From NCBI GenBank assembly GCA_048054495.1, contig JBGMQN010000105.1:1-39841 (forward strand): a DNA stretch of 39,841 nucleotides, written 5' to 3'. Shown piece after piece: positions 33,112-39,841 of this stretch. A program made the position numbers and the translations under genes. Within the stretch, counting starts at the first letter, position 1, and the number at the start of each line of letters is the position of its first letter. A model generated the notes under the pieces. The model worked only from the letters and a program-made list of their open reading frames with translations, was not told where the DNA came from and did no database searches. This DNA comes from JADFRG01 sp048054495 (lineage in GTDB: Bacteria > Chloroflexota > Anaerolineae > Anaerolineales > E44-bin32).

Positions 33112-34287
33112 ATGGCCGTAGCTAAGGACCGGTGGCATAAGCGAGATGCTTTTGCCGCCCTGATGGAAAAGGGGGACTATCAGGGCTACATTACTACCGA
33201 AGACATCGTTACAGTATTCCCCGAACTAGAGGAGTCGGAAATTCGGTTGGAAAGACTTGAGACCTTCTTCCGAGGCTCCGGGGTGGAGGTCTATGAGCAT
33301 CCTTCGCAGGTGCCGGCCCATCTTCGCCCTGAATCAGCTTACGACCAGCCTGAAGCATTCGATCTGAGCGCGATCTCCAGCGACGATACGGTCGGTTTGT
33401 ATCTCAAGGAGATGGCCCGCGTGCCGCTTCTGACCACTGAAGAAGAGGTCGATCTGGCCATGCGCATCGAACTCGGCAACGAATCGGAGGCGAAGCTGCG
33501 GAGGCGCAACGGCAACGGATCCGCCAATCACCGGGCGGAGCTGCAAGCAGCCGTTCAGGACGCCAAGGCCGCCCGCGATCATCTCATCAAGGCCAATACG
33601 CGCCTCGTGGTGAGCATCGCTAAGAAGTATATGGCCCGCGGCGTTCCCTTCCTGGATCTGATCCAGGAAGGCAATCTTGGTTTGATGAAGGCGGTGGAGA
33701 AGTTTGATTACCACCGCGGATACCGCTTCAGTACCTATGCCACCTGGTGGATTCGCCAGACGATCACGCGCTCCATCGCAGATCAGGGCCGCACCATCCG
33801 TGTGCCGGTGCACATGTCGGACCGCATCCGCCGGCTGTACAAGGAAGCGCGCCAGCTCGAGCAGGAACTGGGCCGCAAGCCCACTCCGGAAGAGATCGCC
33901 GAGAAGATGGAGTTGGACCCGCGCAAGGTGCAGTGGATGATGCGCGTATCCTGGCGCCCGCTCTCGCTCGAATCACCGGTTGGCGAAGAGGAAGATTCGG
34001 AGCTCGGCTCCTTTGTTGAGGACGAGTCGACTCCCACCCCGACCCAGAGCGCCTATCAGAATCTGCTGCGCGACAAGGTCGAAGAAGTGCTCACAAGCTT
34101 GAGCCCGCGCGAGGCCCGCATCTTACGGCTGCGCTTTGGACTGCACAACGGGCGCTCCTACACGCTGGAAGAGGTTGGGCAGAAGTTTGGCCTGACGCGT
34201 GAGCGAATACGCCAGATCGAAGGCAAGGCGCTGCGCCGCCTGCGTCATCCCCGTCGTTCGCGCCAGCTCAGAGACTACCTGAGCTAA
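33112..34287 (+). CDS. rpoD: RNA polymerase primary sigma factor (sigma70)
   Basis: The 391-residue protein is a compact group 1 sigma factor: region 1.1-like segment (about 10-60), region 1.2 (about 90-125), a short Asn/Gly-rich insert at 133-137, region 2 with D-L-I-Q-E-G-N-L-G-L-M-K-A and Y-A-T-W-W-I-R-Q-T-I-T-R (about 155-225), region 3 (about 235-310) and region 4 with the helix-turn-helix and R-E-R-I-R-Q-I-E (about 320-385). It directs RNA polymerase to -35/-10 promoters such as those seen in this window. A ribosome site (GGGAGGG) precedes ATG 33112. Confidence 0.96.
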   Translation: MAVAKDRWHKRDAFAALMEKGDYQGYITTEDIVTVFPELEESEIRLERLETFFRGSGVEVYEHPSQVPAHLRPESAYDQPEAFDLSAISSDDTVGLYLKEMARVPLLTTEEEVDLAMRIELGNESEAKLRRRNGNGSANHRAELQAAVQDAKAARDHLIKANTRLVVSIAKKYMARGVPFLDLIQEGNLGLMKAVEKFDYHRGYRFSTYATWWIRQTITRSIADQGRTIRVPVHMSDRIRRLYKEARQLEQELGRKPTPEEIAEKMELDPRKVQWMMRVSWRPLSLESPVGEEEDSELGSFVEDESTPTPTQSAYQNLLRDKVEEVLTSLSPREARILRLRFGLHNGRSYTLEEVGQKFGLTRERIRQIEGKALRRLRHPRRSRQLRDYLS

Positions 34288-34308
34288 CTACGGAACAGGA
34301 ACAACCAG

Positions 34309-34337
34309 GGGCCGTCCAATCAGGACGGCCCTTTTTT
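34309..34337 (+). terminator. Rho-independent terminator after rpoD
   Basis: GGGCCGTCC and GGACGGCCC form a 9-bp perfect stem around AATCA, followed directly by six T. It lies 21 bases after the rpoD stop and also separates it from the convergent small gene. Confidence 0.95.
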
Positions 34338-34345
34338 GATCGCAG

Positions 34346-34597
34346 CTAGAGCCGCGAAGTTCTATGAGGTCCGAAATCCTCCGGTCGGCGCACCATGCGC
34401 CAGCTCCCGGTCGTGTCCGATTGAGCCAATTCAAATACCCGATCGCCCTGGACCATTACCAGGTAGTGCCGCTCTCCATTGGATTCCCAGGTGCGCCCCA
34501 TGGAATTCACGATCCATCGCGTTCCCTGCCAGGTGAATGCGGTGGGACGAGGATCCAAATCTGCACGGTGTTCGACTTCGAGCACGGAGGACTTCAC
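34346..34597 (-). CDS. Hypothetical protein
   Basis: This 83-residue soluble protein has a pattern of aromatic and charged residues (W-Q-G-T-R-W-I-V-N, H-Y-L-V-M-V, G-S-W-R-M-V-R-R), suggesting a small beta-rich fold. Its ATG overlaps the stop of the CinA-like gene by 4 bases (34594-34597), so the two are translationally coupled. I do not recognise the family; small proteins of this type sit near DNA-repair genes in some Chloroflexota, but that link is weak. Confidence 0.6.
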   Translation of the reverse strand: MKSSVLEVEHRADLDPRPTAFTWQGTRWIVNSMGRTWESNGERHYLVMVQGDRVFELAQSDTTGSWRMVRRPEDFGPHRTSRL

Positions 34598-35085
34598 TCG
34601 GATTGCTCCCCCTTGCTTAGTGCCTGAAGTAGTAGCTTCAAAGCGGCTTCGGCCGAGGCCTGCTTATTCGCATGCCGATCGCCTTCAAAAATATGCCGTT
34701 CCGCCCACTCGCCTTCCGGCGTGCTGACGGACAAAAAAGTGAGACCGACGGGCTTGTCTACAGTTCCGCCTCCCGGCCCCGCAATCCCGGTAACCGACAG
34801 GCCGACATCGGCGCTCGTCGCTTCTCGTGCGCCGCGAGCCATCTCCCGCGCAGCCTCTTCACTAACCGCGCCTACCGTTTCCAAGGTCTCGCTCTTCACG
34901 TGGAGCAGCAACTCTTTAACGGCGTTAGAGTAGGCGACAACGCCCCCAAGAAAGTACTCTGAGGAACCGGGAACTTCGGTTATCCGGTGGGCAATTAGCC
35001 CTCCTGTGCAGGATTCTCCCAGCGCAAGAGTCCAGCCTCTACCATTGAGTGCAGATCCCACCCTGGCTTCAAGCGTCTGATCCAT
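34594..35085 (-). CDS. CinA C-terminal domain / nicotinamide-nucleotide amidase
   Basis: The 163-residue protein is the stand-alone CinA C-terminal (PncC) domain. The G-E-S25-C-T-G-G motif (residues 23-29) contains the catalytic Ser, and G-I-A-G-P-G-G lies near residue 100. Such enzymes deamidate NMN to NaMN in pyridine-nucleotide recycling. The N-terminal MoCF half of full-length CinA is absent. GGAGATGAG precedes the ATG, and a TATAAT lies about 26 bases upstream on the minus strand. Confidence 0.92.
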   Translation of the reverse strand: MDQTLEARVGSALNGRGWTLALGESCTGGLIAHRITEVPGSSEYFLGGVVAYSNAVKELLLHVKSETLETVGAVSEEAAREMARGAREATSADVGLSVTGIAGPGGGTVDKPVGLTFLSVSTPEGEWAERHIFEGDRHANKQASAEAALKLLLQALSKGEQSE

Positions 35086-35110
35086 CGCCCGATCTCATCT
35101 CCGTGCGCGC

Positions 35111-35116
35111 ATTATA
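35111..35116 (-). promoter_or_regulatory. -10 box of the CinA-like operon
   Basis: On the minus strand this reads TATAAT. Transcription would start near 35104, about 19 bases before the start codon at 35085. No clear -35 is seen. Confidence 0.5.
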
Positions 35117-35160
35117 TCGTTCAGTTGACACCCCCCTACCCGCCAGTTATGCTTCGCGAC

Positions 35161-36378
35161 ATGAGCCAGCTTTCTATCCTCGGCTTTCAAAGCACCATCT
35201 GGTCGCCGGTCGAGCTAAACCGATATATTCGACAGCTTATTGAGAGTGACTATCGCATGGGCGACCTGTGGCTGGCGGGGGAAATTTCCAATCTCTCTCA
35301 TCCTTCATCTGGGCATCTCTACTTCAGCATCCGGGATGCAGAGGCTGCCGTGCGATGCGTCATGTGGAAGCAGGACGTGGCCCGTCTGCCGCGACTGCTC
35401 CAGAATGGCGAGGCGATCGAGACGCATGGAAACATCAGTGTCTACGAGGCGGGCGGACAATACCAGCTCTACGTCGACGAGGTTCGATTTGCAGGGGAGG
35501 GGGAACTCTATCAAGAGTACCTGCTGCTCAAAGAGCGCCTGGAAACCGAAGGCTTATTCGCTGCCGAACGCAAGCGACCGCTGCCCAGTTGGCCGCGGCG
35601 CATTGGCATTGTGACCTCACCCAGCGGTGCTGCCTTGCGGGACGTCCTGAACGTGCTCCGCCGACGGTACCCTCTGGTAGAAGCGACAGTTTCCCCGACT
35701 CCGGTGCAGGGCGAGGCAGCTCCGGATAGTATCGTAAAAGCCATTCAGGCCGTAAATGAAGAGAGCGAGCCTGATGTTGTGCTCCTGGTGCGCGGCGGCG
35801 GTTCGGTGGAGGATTTATGGGCCTTCAACGACGAGCGCGTGGTGCGTGCAGTAGCCGCTTCGAAAGCGCCGCTGGTAACGGGAATTGGCCATGAGACAGA
35901 CGTGCTGCTGGCAGACTTTGCGGCCGACTTACGCGCCCCCACTCCTTCAGCCGCGGCTGAGGTCGCCACGCCGGATTCGGAGGAACTCAAGCTCCAAGTG
36001 AGAGAAATGCAGATCGGTCTGAGCCGTGCATGGTCGGACTTCCGGCGCAGGTTGCGAACGGCCTTGCAGGTCCAGCGCACGGCTCTGGAGCTGGCCTCTC
36101 CCCGCGCGAGAGTGGACAGCGCGCGCCAGCGGGTAGATGAACTCCTGCATCGAGCAACTTCGGCCATTCGCCACGAAATCTCGCTCCAAAGGGCGGCGGT
36201 CGGCGGCTTGAACCACACCTTACAGGCGGTGGGGCCGGACACGGTGTTGGCTCGAGGCTACGCGATCGTAAGAAAATCGGTAGATGGATCCATCGTCCGG
36301 TCAGCAAAGCAGGTGAGCACAGGAGATGAGCTGCAAGTGCGTGTGAGCGACGGAGAATTCGGCGCTCAGGTCTCATAG
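35161..36378 (+). CDS. xseA: Exonuclease VII large subunit
   Basis: The protein has about 405 residues from ATG 35161. An N-terminal OB-fold (G-D-L-W-L-A-G-E-I-S-N) is followed by the nuclease domain with V-T-S-P-S-G-A-A-L-R-D, R-G-G-G-S-V-E-D-L-W-A-F-N and G-I-G-H-E-T-D, then a C-terminal coiled-coil and L-A-R-G-Y-A. It degrades single-stranded DNA to oligonucleotides together with XseB, encoded 35 bases downstream. In-frame ATG 35149 and TTG 35125 upstream are alternatives; the chosen start matches the family length. Confidence 0.95.
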   Translation: MSQLSILGFQSTIWSPVELNRYIRQLIESDYRMGDLWLAGEISNLSHPSSGHLYFSIRDAEAAVRCVMWKQDVARLPRLLQNGEAIETHGNISVYEAGGQYQLYVDEVRFAGEGELYQEYLLLKERLETEGLFAAERKRPLPSWPRRIGIVTSPSGAALRDVLNVLRRRYPLVEATVSPTPVQGEAAPDSIVKAIQAVNEESEPDVVLLVRGGGSVEDLWAFNDERVVRAVAASKAPLVTGIGHETDVLLADFAADLRAPTPSAAAEVATPDSEELKLQVREMQIGLSRAWSDFRRRLRTALQVQRTALELASPRARVDSARQRVDELLHRATSAIRHEISLQRAAVGGLNHTLQAVGPDTVLARGYAIVRKSVDGSIVRSAKQVSTGDELQVRVSDGEFGAQVS

Positions 36379-36413
36379 TTGGGCAATTCCTGAGCACCGG
36401 ACAAGGATTAATT

Positions 36414-36635
36414 ATGGCGGAACCAAAACCTCCAGAGAAGATGCGCTTTGAAGAGGCTTACCAGGAACTGGCTGCCCTGGTCGGCAAATTAGAGGCCGGT
36501 GATCTGGAACTTGAGCAAAGCCTTGGGCTATTCGAACGGGGCCAGGCCCTGTCGGAACGTTGCAGTCAATTACTCGAGGAAGCTGAGCTCACTCTACGTC
36601 AGCTCGAGGGGGACCTGACGAGCGACCAAGAATAG
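36414..36635 (+). CDS. xseB: Exonuclease VII small subunit
   Basis: The 73-residue helical protein has the conserved F-E-E-A-Y-Q-E-L and K-L-E-A-G-D-L-E-L-E-Q-S-L of XseB, followed by a Glu/Leu-rich second helix. Several copies coat the large subunit's coiled-coil to activate exonuclease VII. It lies 35 bases after xseA and ends one base before the stop of the convergent murJ gene. Confidence 0.96.
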   Translation: MAEPKPPEKMRFEEAYQELAALVGKLEAGDLELEQSLGLFERGQALSERCSQLLEEAELTLRQLEGDLTSDQE

Positions 36636-36636
36636 G

Positions 36637-38190
36637 CTAGCGACGCAAAAGGCTCGGTAAGCCACGCGCCTCCGGAGCCCTGAAGACGAGAGCGGCCAGC
36701 CAGTAGATAGCGGCTCCAATGACCGCTCCCCCCAATCCCACAAGCCAGACAGAGCTCCCGCTCGTCCCATCTCTCCAGAGGATGAGGAACACGGCCAGCA
36801 CGACCGAGGCCGCCGCAGCCGCGAAGAGTCCCCGCCGCACGCGCGGGAAAGCAAGACCATTCAAACGACCGCGCATCAGCCACAGCAGAACGGTCGCTTC
36901 TAGCGCGGTGGCAATGGTGTTCGCCAGCGCCAACCCTCCGAGTGGTTCCCAACCGATCCGTTCAAATCCAACCGATAGCGACAAGCTCAGGATCAAGTTG
37001 AGACCCATCGCCGCAGCTCCCACCAGCACCGGGGTGCGGGTGTCCTTCAGGGCATAAAATGCGCGCGAGATGATCTCTACCAGCGCATGCCCCACTAATC
37101 CAGCCGCATACCAAAGCAGCGCCCAAGCGACCAGGTCGGTGGATCGAGAATTAAACTCACCGCGTTCAAAGAGCATCGACACGATGGGGCGCCGGAGCAT
37201 GAGCAGGCCGATGGAGGCGGGCAGCGAAAGGAATACCACCCCCCGCAATGTGGTGGCCAGCGATTCTCGCATCTCGCTTATCTGGCCGCGTGCGACCTGG
37301 GCAGAGAATGTGGGCAGCGCCGCAATGGCAATGGCCTGAGCGATTACGATCTGCGGCATCAACATAATGGCAAAGGCCAGCGTGATGCCGGTAAGACTGC
37401 CCTCGACCATGGCCGAGGCGAGGATGATGTTGACCAGAAAGTTGAGCTGAACAATCGCTACACCAAACACTCTCGGAACCATGAGCTTGCCGACCTGCCG
37501 TACGGCCGGATCTCTAGTGCCGAGGGAGGCGGTGTAATGCGCCCGTAGTCCGCGCAATCCGGGCAGCTGGATCAGCAGGTGGAACAGCGCGCCAAGTACT
37601 ACTCCCCATGCCAACCCATAGATCCCAATGCGCGGAACGAGCAGGAATATTCCGATGATCCATCCCAGCCAATTGAAAGCCGGAGCGAGTGCCGGCAGTG
37701 CGAAGCGTTGGTGGGCGTTCAATATCGCCATCACAAGCCCGCTGATGCCAAACAGCACCAACGCGATGAGCTGGATGCGCAGCAAATCGACGGTCAGCTC
37801 GATCTGAGCCGGATCGTCGTAGCCGGGAACGAGCAGGTTAGGGACGATCCAGGGCGCGGTGATCCAGACCAGGGCGGCTGCCAGCCCCAAGCCCAGGACG
37901 AGCAGGTTTCCGATCCCCGAGGCCAGGTGCCACGCTCCGGTTCGGTCGTTCTGGGTAAGAAAAGTGGCAAAAGTGGGGATGAAGGCCGAAGCCAATGCAC
38001 CGCCTGCGATCAAGCTAAACAAGATGTCGGGGACCCGGTTGGCGGAGAAAAAGGCGTCCAGCGAGACCCCGGTCCCGAAAACGCCCGAGTAAAGCACGCG
38101 GTTGAGCAGGCCGACGAGGCTGGACAGCGCAAATCCGGCCATCACGATGCCGGCACCGCGGGCAATCTGGGCTTCAGCGGAGCGTTTCAC
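36637..38190 (-). CDS. murJ: Lipid II flippase
   Basis: The 517-residue protein has about fourteen membrane helices. The family segment D-A-F-F-S-A-N-R-V-P-D near residue 45 marks the MurJ/MviN substrate path, and A-F-Y-A-L-K-D-T-R-T-P in the second half is diagnostic. It flips the peptidoglycan precursor lipid II across the inner membrane. The start is GTG 38190; the nearest promoter-like TATAAT on the minus strand is only about 9 bases upstream, so the message may be leaderless. Confidence 0.95.
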   Translation of the reverse strand: MKRSAEAQIARGAGIVMAGFALSSLVGLLNRVLYSGVFGTGVSLDAFFSANRVPDILFSLIAGGALASAFIPTFATFLTQNDRTGAWHLASGIGNLLVLGLGLAAALVWITAPWIVPNLLVPGYDDPAQIELTVDLLRIQLIALVLFGISGLVMAILNAHQRFALPALAPAFNWLGWIIGIFLLVPRIGIYGLAWGVVLGALFHLLIQLPGLRGLRAHYTASLGTRDPAVRQVGKLMVPRVFGVAIVQLNFLVNIILASAMVEGSLTGITLAFAIMLMPQIVIAQAIAIAALPTFSAQVARGQISEMRESLATTLRGVVFLSLPASIGLLMLRRPIVSMLFERGEFNSRSTDLVAWALLWYAAGLVGHALVEIISRAFYALKDTRTPVLVGAAAMGLNLILSLSLSVGFERIGWEPLGGLALANTIATALEATVLLWLMRGRLNGLAFPRVRRGLFAAAAASVVLAVFLILWRDGTSGSSVWLVGLGGAVIGAAIYWLAALVFRAPEARGLPSLLRR

Positions 38191-38198
38191 AGCGCTGG

Positions 38199-38204
38199 AT
38201 TATA
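38199..38204 (-). promoter_or_regulatory. -10 box of murJ, possibly giving a leaderless transcript
   Basis: On the minus strand this reads TATAAT. The expected transcription start is about two bases before GTG 38190, and no ribosome-binding site lies upstream of that codon. No strong -35 is seen. Confidence 0.45.
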
Positions 38205-38292
38205 CAGGCGCAGGCCGTACCTAACGCGCGTTGGAGGGGTTTAAGCATTTAGATTACGCGCCCTTTGGGTGCCGTATGTAGAGGAGCATAAG

Positions 38293-39783
38293 ATGCCAGA
38301 GTTTCTTCCACCGTTTGAGGGGTTGGGGCCCTACCTGCTCAATGTCGCCATCGCAGTTGCAGTCCTGATTGTGGGATGGCTAGTAGCCGTTGTTGCCCGC
38401 GCAGTGACTCGCTGGGGGTTGCGCCGGACTGGGCTCGACCGCCGATTGAGTTCGATGTCGGGGGCTCCAGGGGAGGATGGCGCAGTCAACCTAACGTCGT
38501 GGATATCCAGGGCTGTTTACTACCTGATTCTGCTGTTGGTACTTGTGATCGTGCTCCAACAACTGCAGCTCACGATCGCGGCCGAATCGATTCAGATATT
38601 CCTTGCGGAGATCTTCCGGTTCCTGCCTTCGATTTTCTGGGCCGGAGTATTGTTGCTTGTCGCATGGATCTCGGCCACGGTTTTGAAATTCCTGATTATC
38701 CGTGGCTTCAAGACAGCCAAGTTGGACGACTGGCTGACCAAGCAGGCAGAAATGGAGACACCCGATGCCAGCTCCGTCAGTGAAACGCTTGGGAACGTGG
38801 TCTATTGGTTGGTGTTCCTCGTGTTCCTGCCAGCGATCATTGGCCTGCTCGGGCTGCAGGGGCTGTTGGAGCCAGTGCAAAGTGTAGTGGACGAAATCCT
38901 GGGGGCTCTCCCCGGAATCTTCGGGGCGGCCATCATCCTGCTCATAGGCTGGATCGCGGCGCGCATTGTACGCCAGGTTGTTGCCAATCTGCTTGCCGGC
39001 GCGGGGTTGGACGCCTTTGGAGACCGGTGGGGAGTTCAGGATGCGCTTGGAACTCATAAGCTATCGGGCGTCATCGGAATCGTCGTCTATGTACTCATCC
39101 TTATCCCCGTGGCAATCGCGGCTTTGGATGCACTGGAAATTGACGCCGTGTCGCAGCCTTCCGCGGAGGTCCTGACCATAGTTCTAGCGGCTGTACCGGC
39201 CATCTTCGCCGCGCTTCTGCTGCTTGGGGTGGCCTACGTCGTCGCCAGGGCCGTTAGTGGCTTCGTCAATAACGCGCTCACCGGCGTAGGGTTCAATAAC
39301 GTGCTCGGTTGGATCGGGTTGGGCAGTGCGGAGGGTGCGGGCGGCCAGACGCCTTCGCAGGTCGTAGGCTACCTGGCCTGGTTGGCGATCATGTTGTTCG
39401 CGGTCATCGAGGCCTCCGATCTCCTAGGCTTTGGGATCGTGGCCGATCTGATCTCCGAGTTCCTGGTAGCCGCCGGAGGGATTGTTGCAGGACTTGTGAT
39501 CTTCGGACTCGGGCTGTACTTCGCGGGCATCGCCGATCGTGTGATTCGCGGTACGGGCGGCTCGCAGGCTCACCTTCTTGCGCCAGTGGCGCGGGTGGCC
39601 ATCATCGTGTTCTCCAGCGCGCTGGCACTGCGCCAGACCGGTATCGCTGAAGACATCGTGAACTTAGCCTTCGGGATCGTGCTGGGCGCCATTGCGGTCG
39701 CGGCAGCTCTGGCCTTTGGGCTGGGCGGAAGAGACGTGGCTGCCAGAGAAATCGACAACTGGCTCAAGGATCTCAGGGAATAG
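38293..39783 (+). CDS. TM-helix-repeat membrane protein (mechanosensitive-channel-like)
   Basis: This is a 496-residue protein with about ten hydrophobic segments arranged as repeated units, in which G-W-[LI]-x-A-R-[IV]-[VA] follows a helix (for example G-W-L-V-A-V-V-A-R and G-W-I-A-A-R-I-V-R). This is the conserved TM-helix repeat found in a group of proteins related to small-conductance mechanosensitive channels. The ATG at 38293 has GAGGAG at 38281-38286; an in-frame GTG at 38269 is less likely. It runs away from murJ and is followed by a terminator. Confidence 0.8.
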   Translation: MPEFLPPFEGLGPYLLNVAIAVAVLIVGWLVAVVARAVTRWGLRRTGLDRRLSSMSGAPGEDGAVNLTSWISRAVYYLILLLVLVIVLQQLQLTIAAESIQIFLAEIFRFLPSIFWAGVLLLVAWISATVLKFLIIRGFKTAKLDDWLTKQAEMETPDASSVSETLGNVVYWLVFLVFLPAIIGLLGLQGLLEPVQSVVDEILGALPGIFGAAIILLIGWIAARIVRQVVANLLAGAGLDAFGDRWGVQDALGTHKLSGVIGIVVYVLILIPVAIAALDALEIDAVSQPSAEVLTIVLAAVPAIFAALLLLGVAYVVARAVSGFVNNALTGVGFNNVLGWIGLGSAEGAGGQTPSQVVGYLAWLAIMLFAVIEASDLLGFGIVADLISEFLVAAGGIVAGLVIFGLGLYFAGIADRVIRGTGGSQAHLLAPVARVAIIVFSSALALRQTGIAEDIVNLAFGIVLGAIAVAAALAFGLGGRDVAAREIDNWLKDLRE

Positions 39784-39807
39784 CTTTACCGCCGCGAGAT
39801 GAGTTTC

Positions 39808-39838
39808 AAGGGGCTGTCCGGTTCGGACAGCCCCTTTC
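39808..39838 (+). terminator. Terminator-like stem-loop at the window end
   Basis: AAGGGGCTGTCCG and CGGACAGCCCCTT form a 13-bp perfect stem around GTT, followed by a short T-rich tail. It lies 24 bases after the preceding stop. Confidence 0.85.
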
Positions 39839-39841
39839 CGT

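Noticed and set aside
37579..38244. 221-codon plus-strand frame opposite murJ
   Set aside because: Composition (Gln/Asp/Arg-rich) is that of an antisense shadow of membrane-protein codons; murJ on the other strand is certain.

Overview
The window looks like a scaffold from a GC-rich bacterium, most likely Chloroflexota (Anaerolineae or a relative). The points in favour are a DUF389-like membrane protein with a long Thr-Pro linker of the kind common in that phylum, a compact RpoD with a poorly conserved region 1.1, orphan CUT1 sugar-ABC permeases without an ATPase, and an expansion of SnoaL-like proteins. This assignment is inference from gene style; no rRNA or other strong phylogenetic marker was compared.

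Region 1 (about 670-11,650) is a one-strand catabolic operon. It begins with a sigma70-like promoter followed by a 28-bp perfect palindrome that reads as two abutting LacI-type operators. Its genes encode a cupin, a histidinol-dehydrogenase homologue that looks like a sulfopropanediol-type dehydrogenase, a LacI regulator, two SDR dehydrogenases, an SMP-30 lactonase, a malate/lactate (sulfolactate)-type dehydrogenase, a creatininase-family hydrolase, a fucose-isomerase-like protein and a uroporphyrinogen-decarboxylase-family methyltransferase. The corrinoid partner of the methyltransferase has lost the middle of its B12 domain. A second decayed methyltransferase fragment (MetE-like) lies at about 1.4 kb.

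Region 2 (about 11,650-23,260) starts with an ABC importer (lipoprotein plus two permeases, no ATPase). It continues with seven consecutive or near-consecutive SnoaL/NTF2-like genes carrying about eleven domains, interrupted by an iron alcohol dehydrogenase and ended by a HpcH/HpaI aldolase. Region 3 (23,260-25,950) holds a PIN-domain remnant, a MoaD/ThiS-like protein with a tail beyond its GG, and a tungsten-type aldehyde:ferredoxin oxidoreductase. Taken together, dehydrogenase, lactonase, 2-keto-3-deoxy-acid aldolase, Fe-ADH and AOR resemble a non-phosphorylative (Entner-Doudoroff-like or sulfo-Entner-Doudoroff-like) sugar pathway, but no classical dehydratase is present. The SnoaL-like array is the most novel part and might supply missing chemistry.

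Region 4 (from a tRNA-Val(CAC) at 26,151-26,224 to the end) is housekeeping-like: DUF389/SH3 protein, NarL-type histidine kinase (split by an artificial assembly gap), membrane and zinc-ribbon proteins, thioredoxin reductase, RdgB with a probable CTG start, YceD, RpoD with a clear terminator, CinA C-terminal amidase, exonuclease VII subunits, MurJ and a TM-helix-repeat channel-like protein. The change of gene character at the tRNA suggests that the catabolic block is an accessory island next to a conserved core segment.
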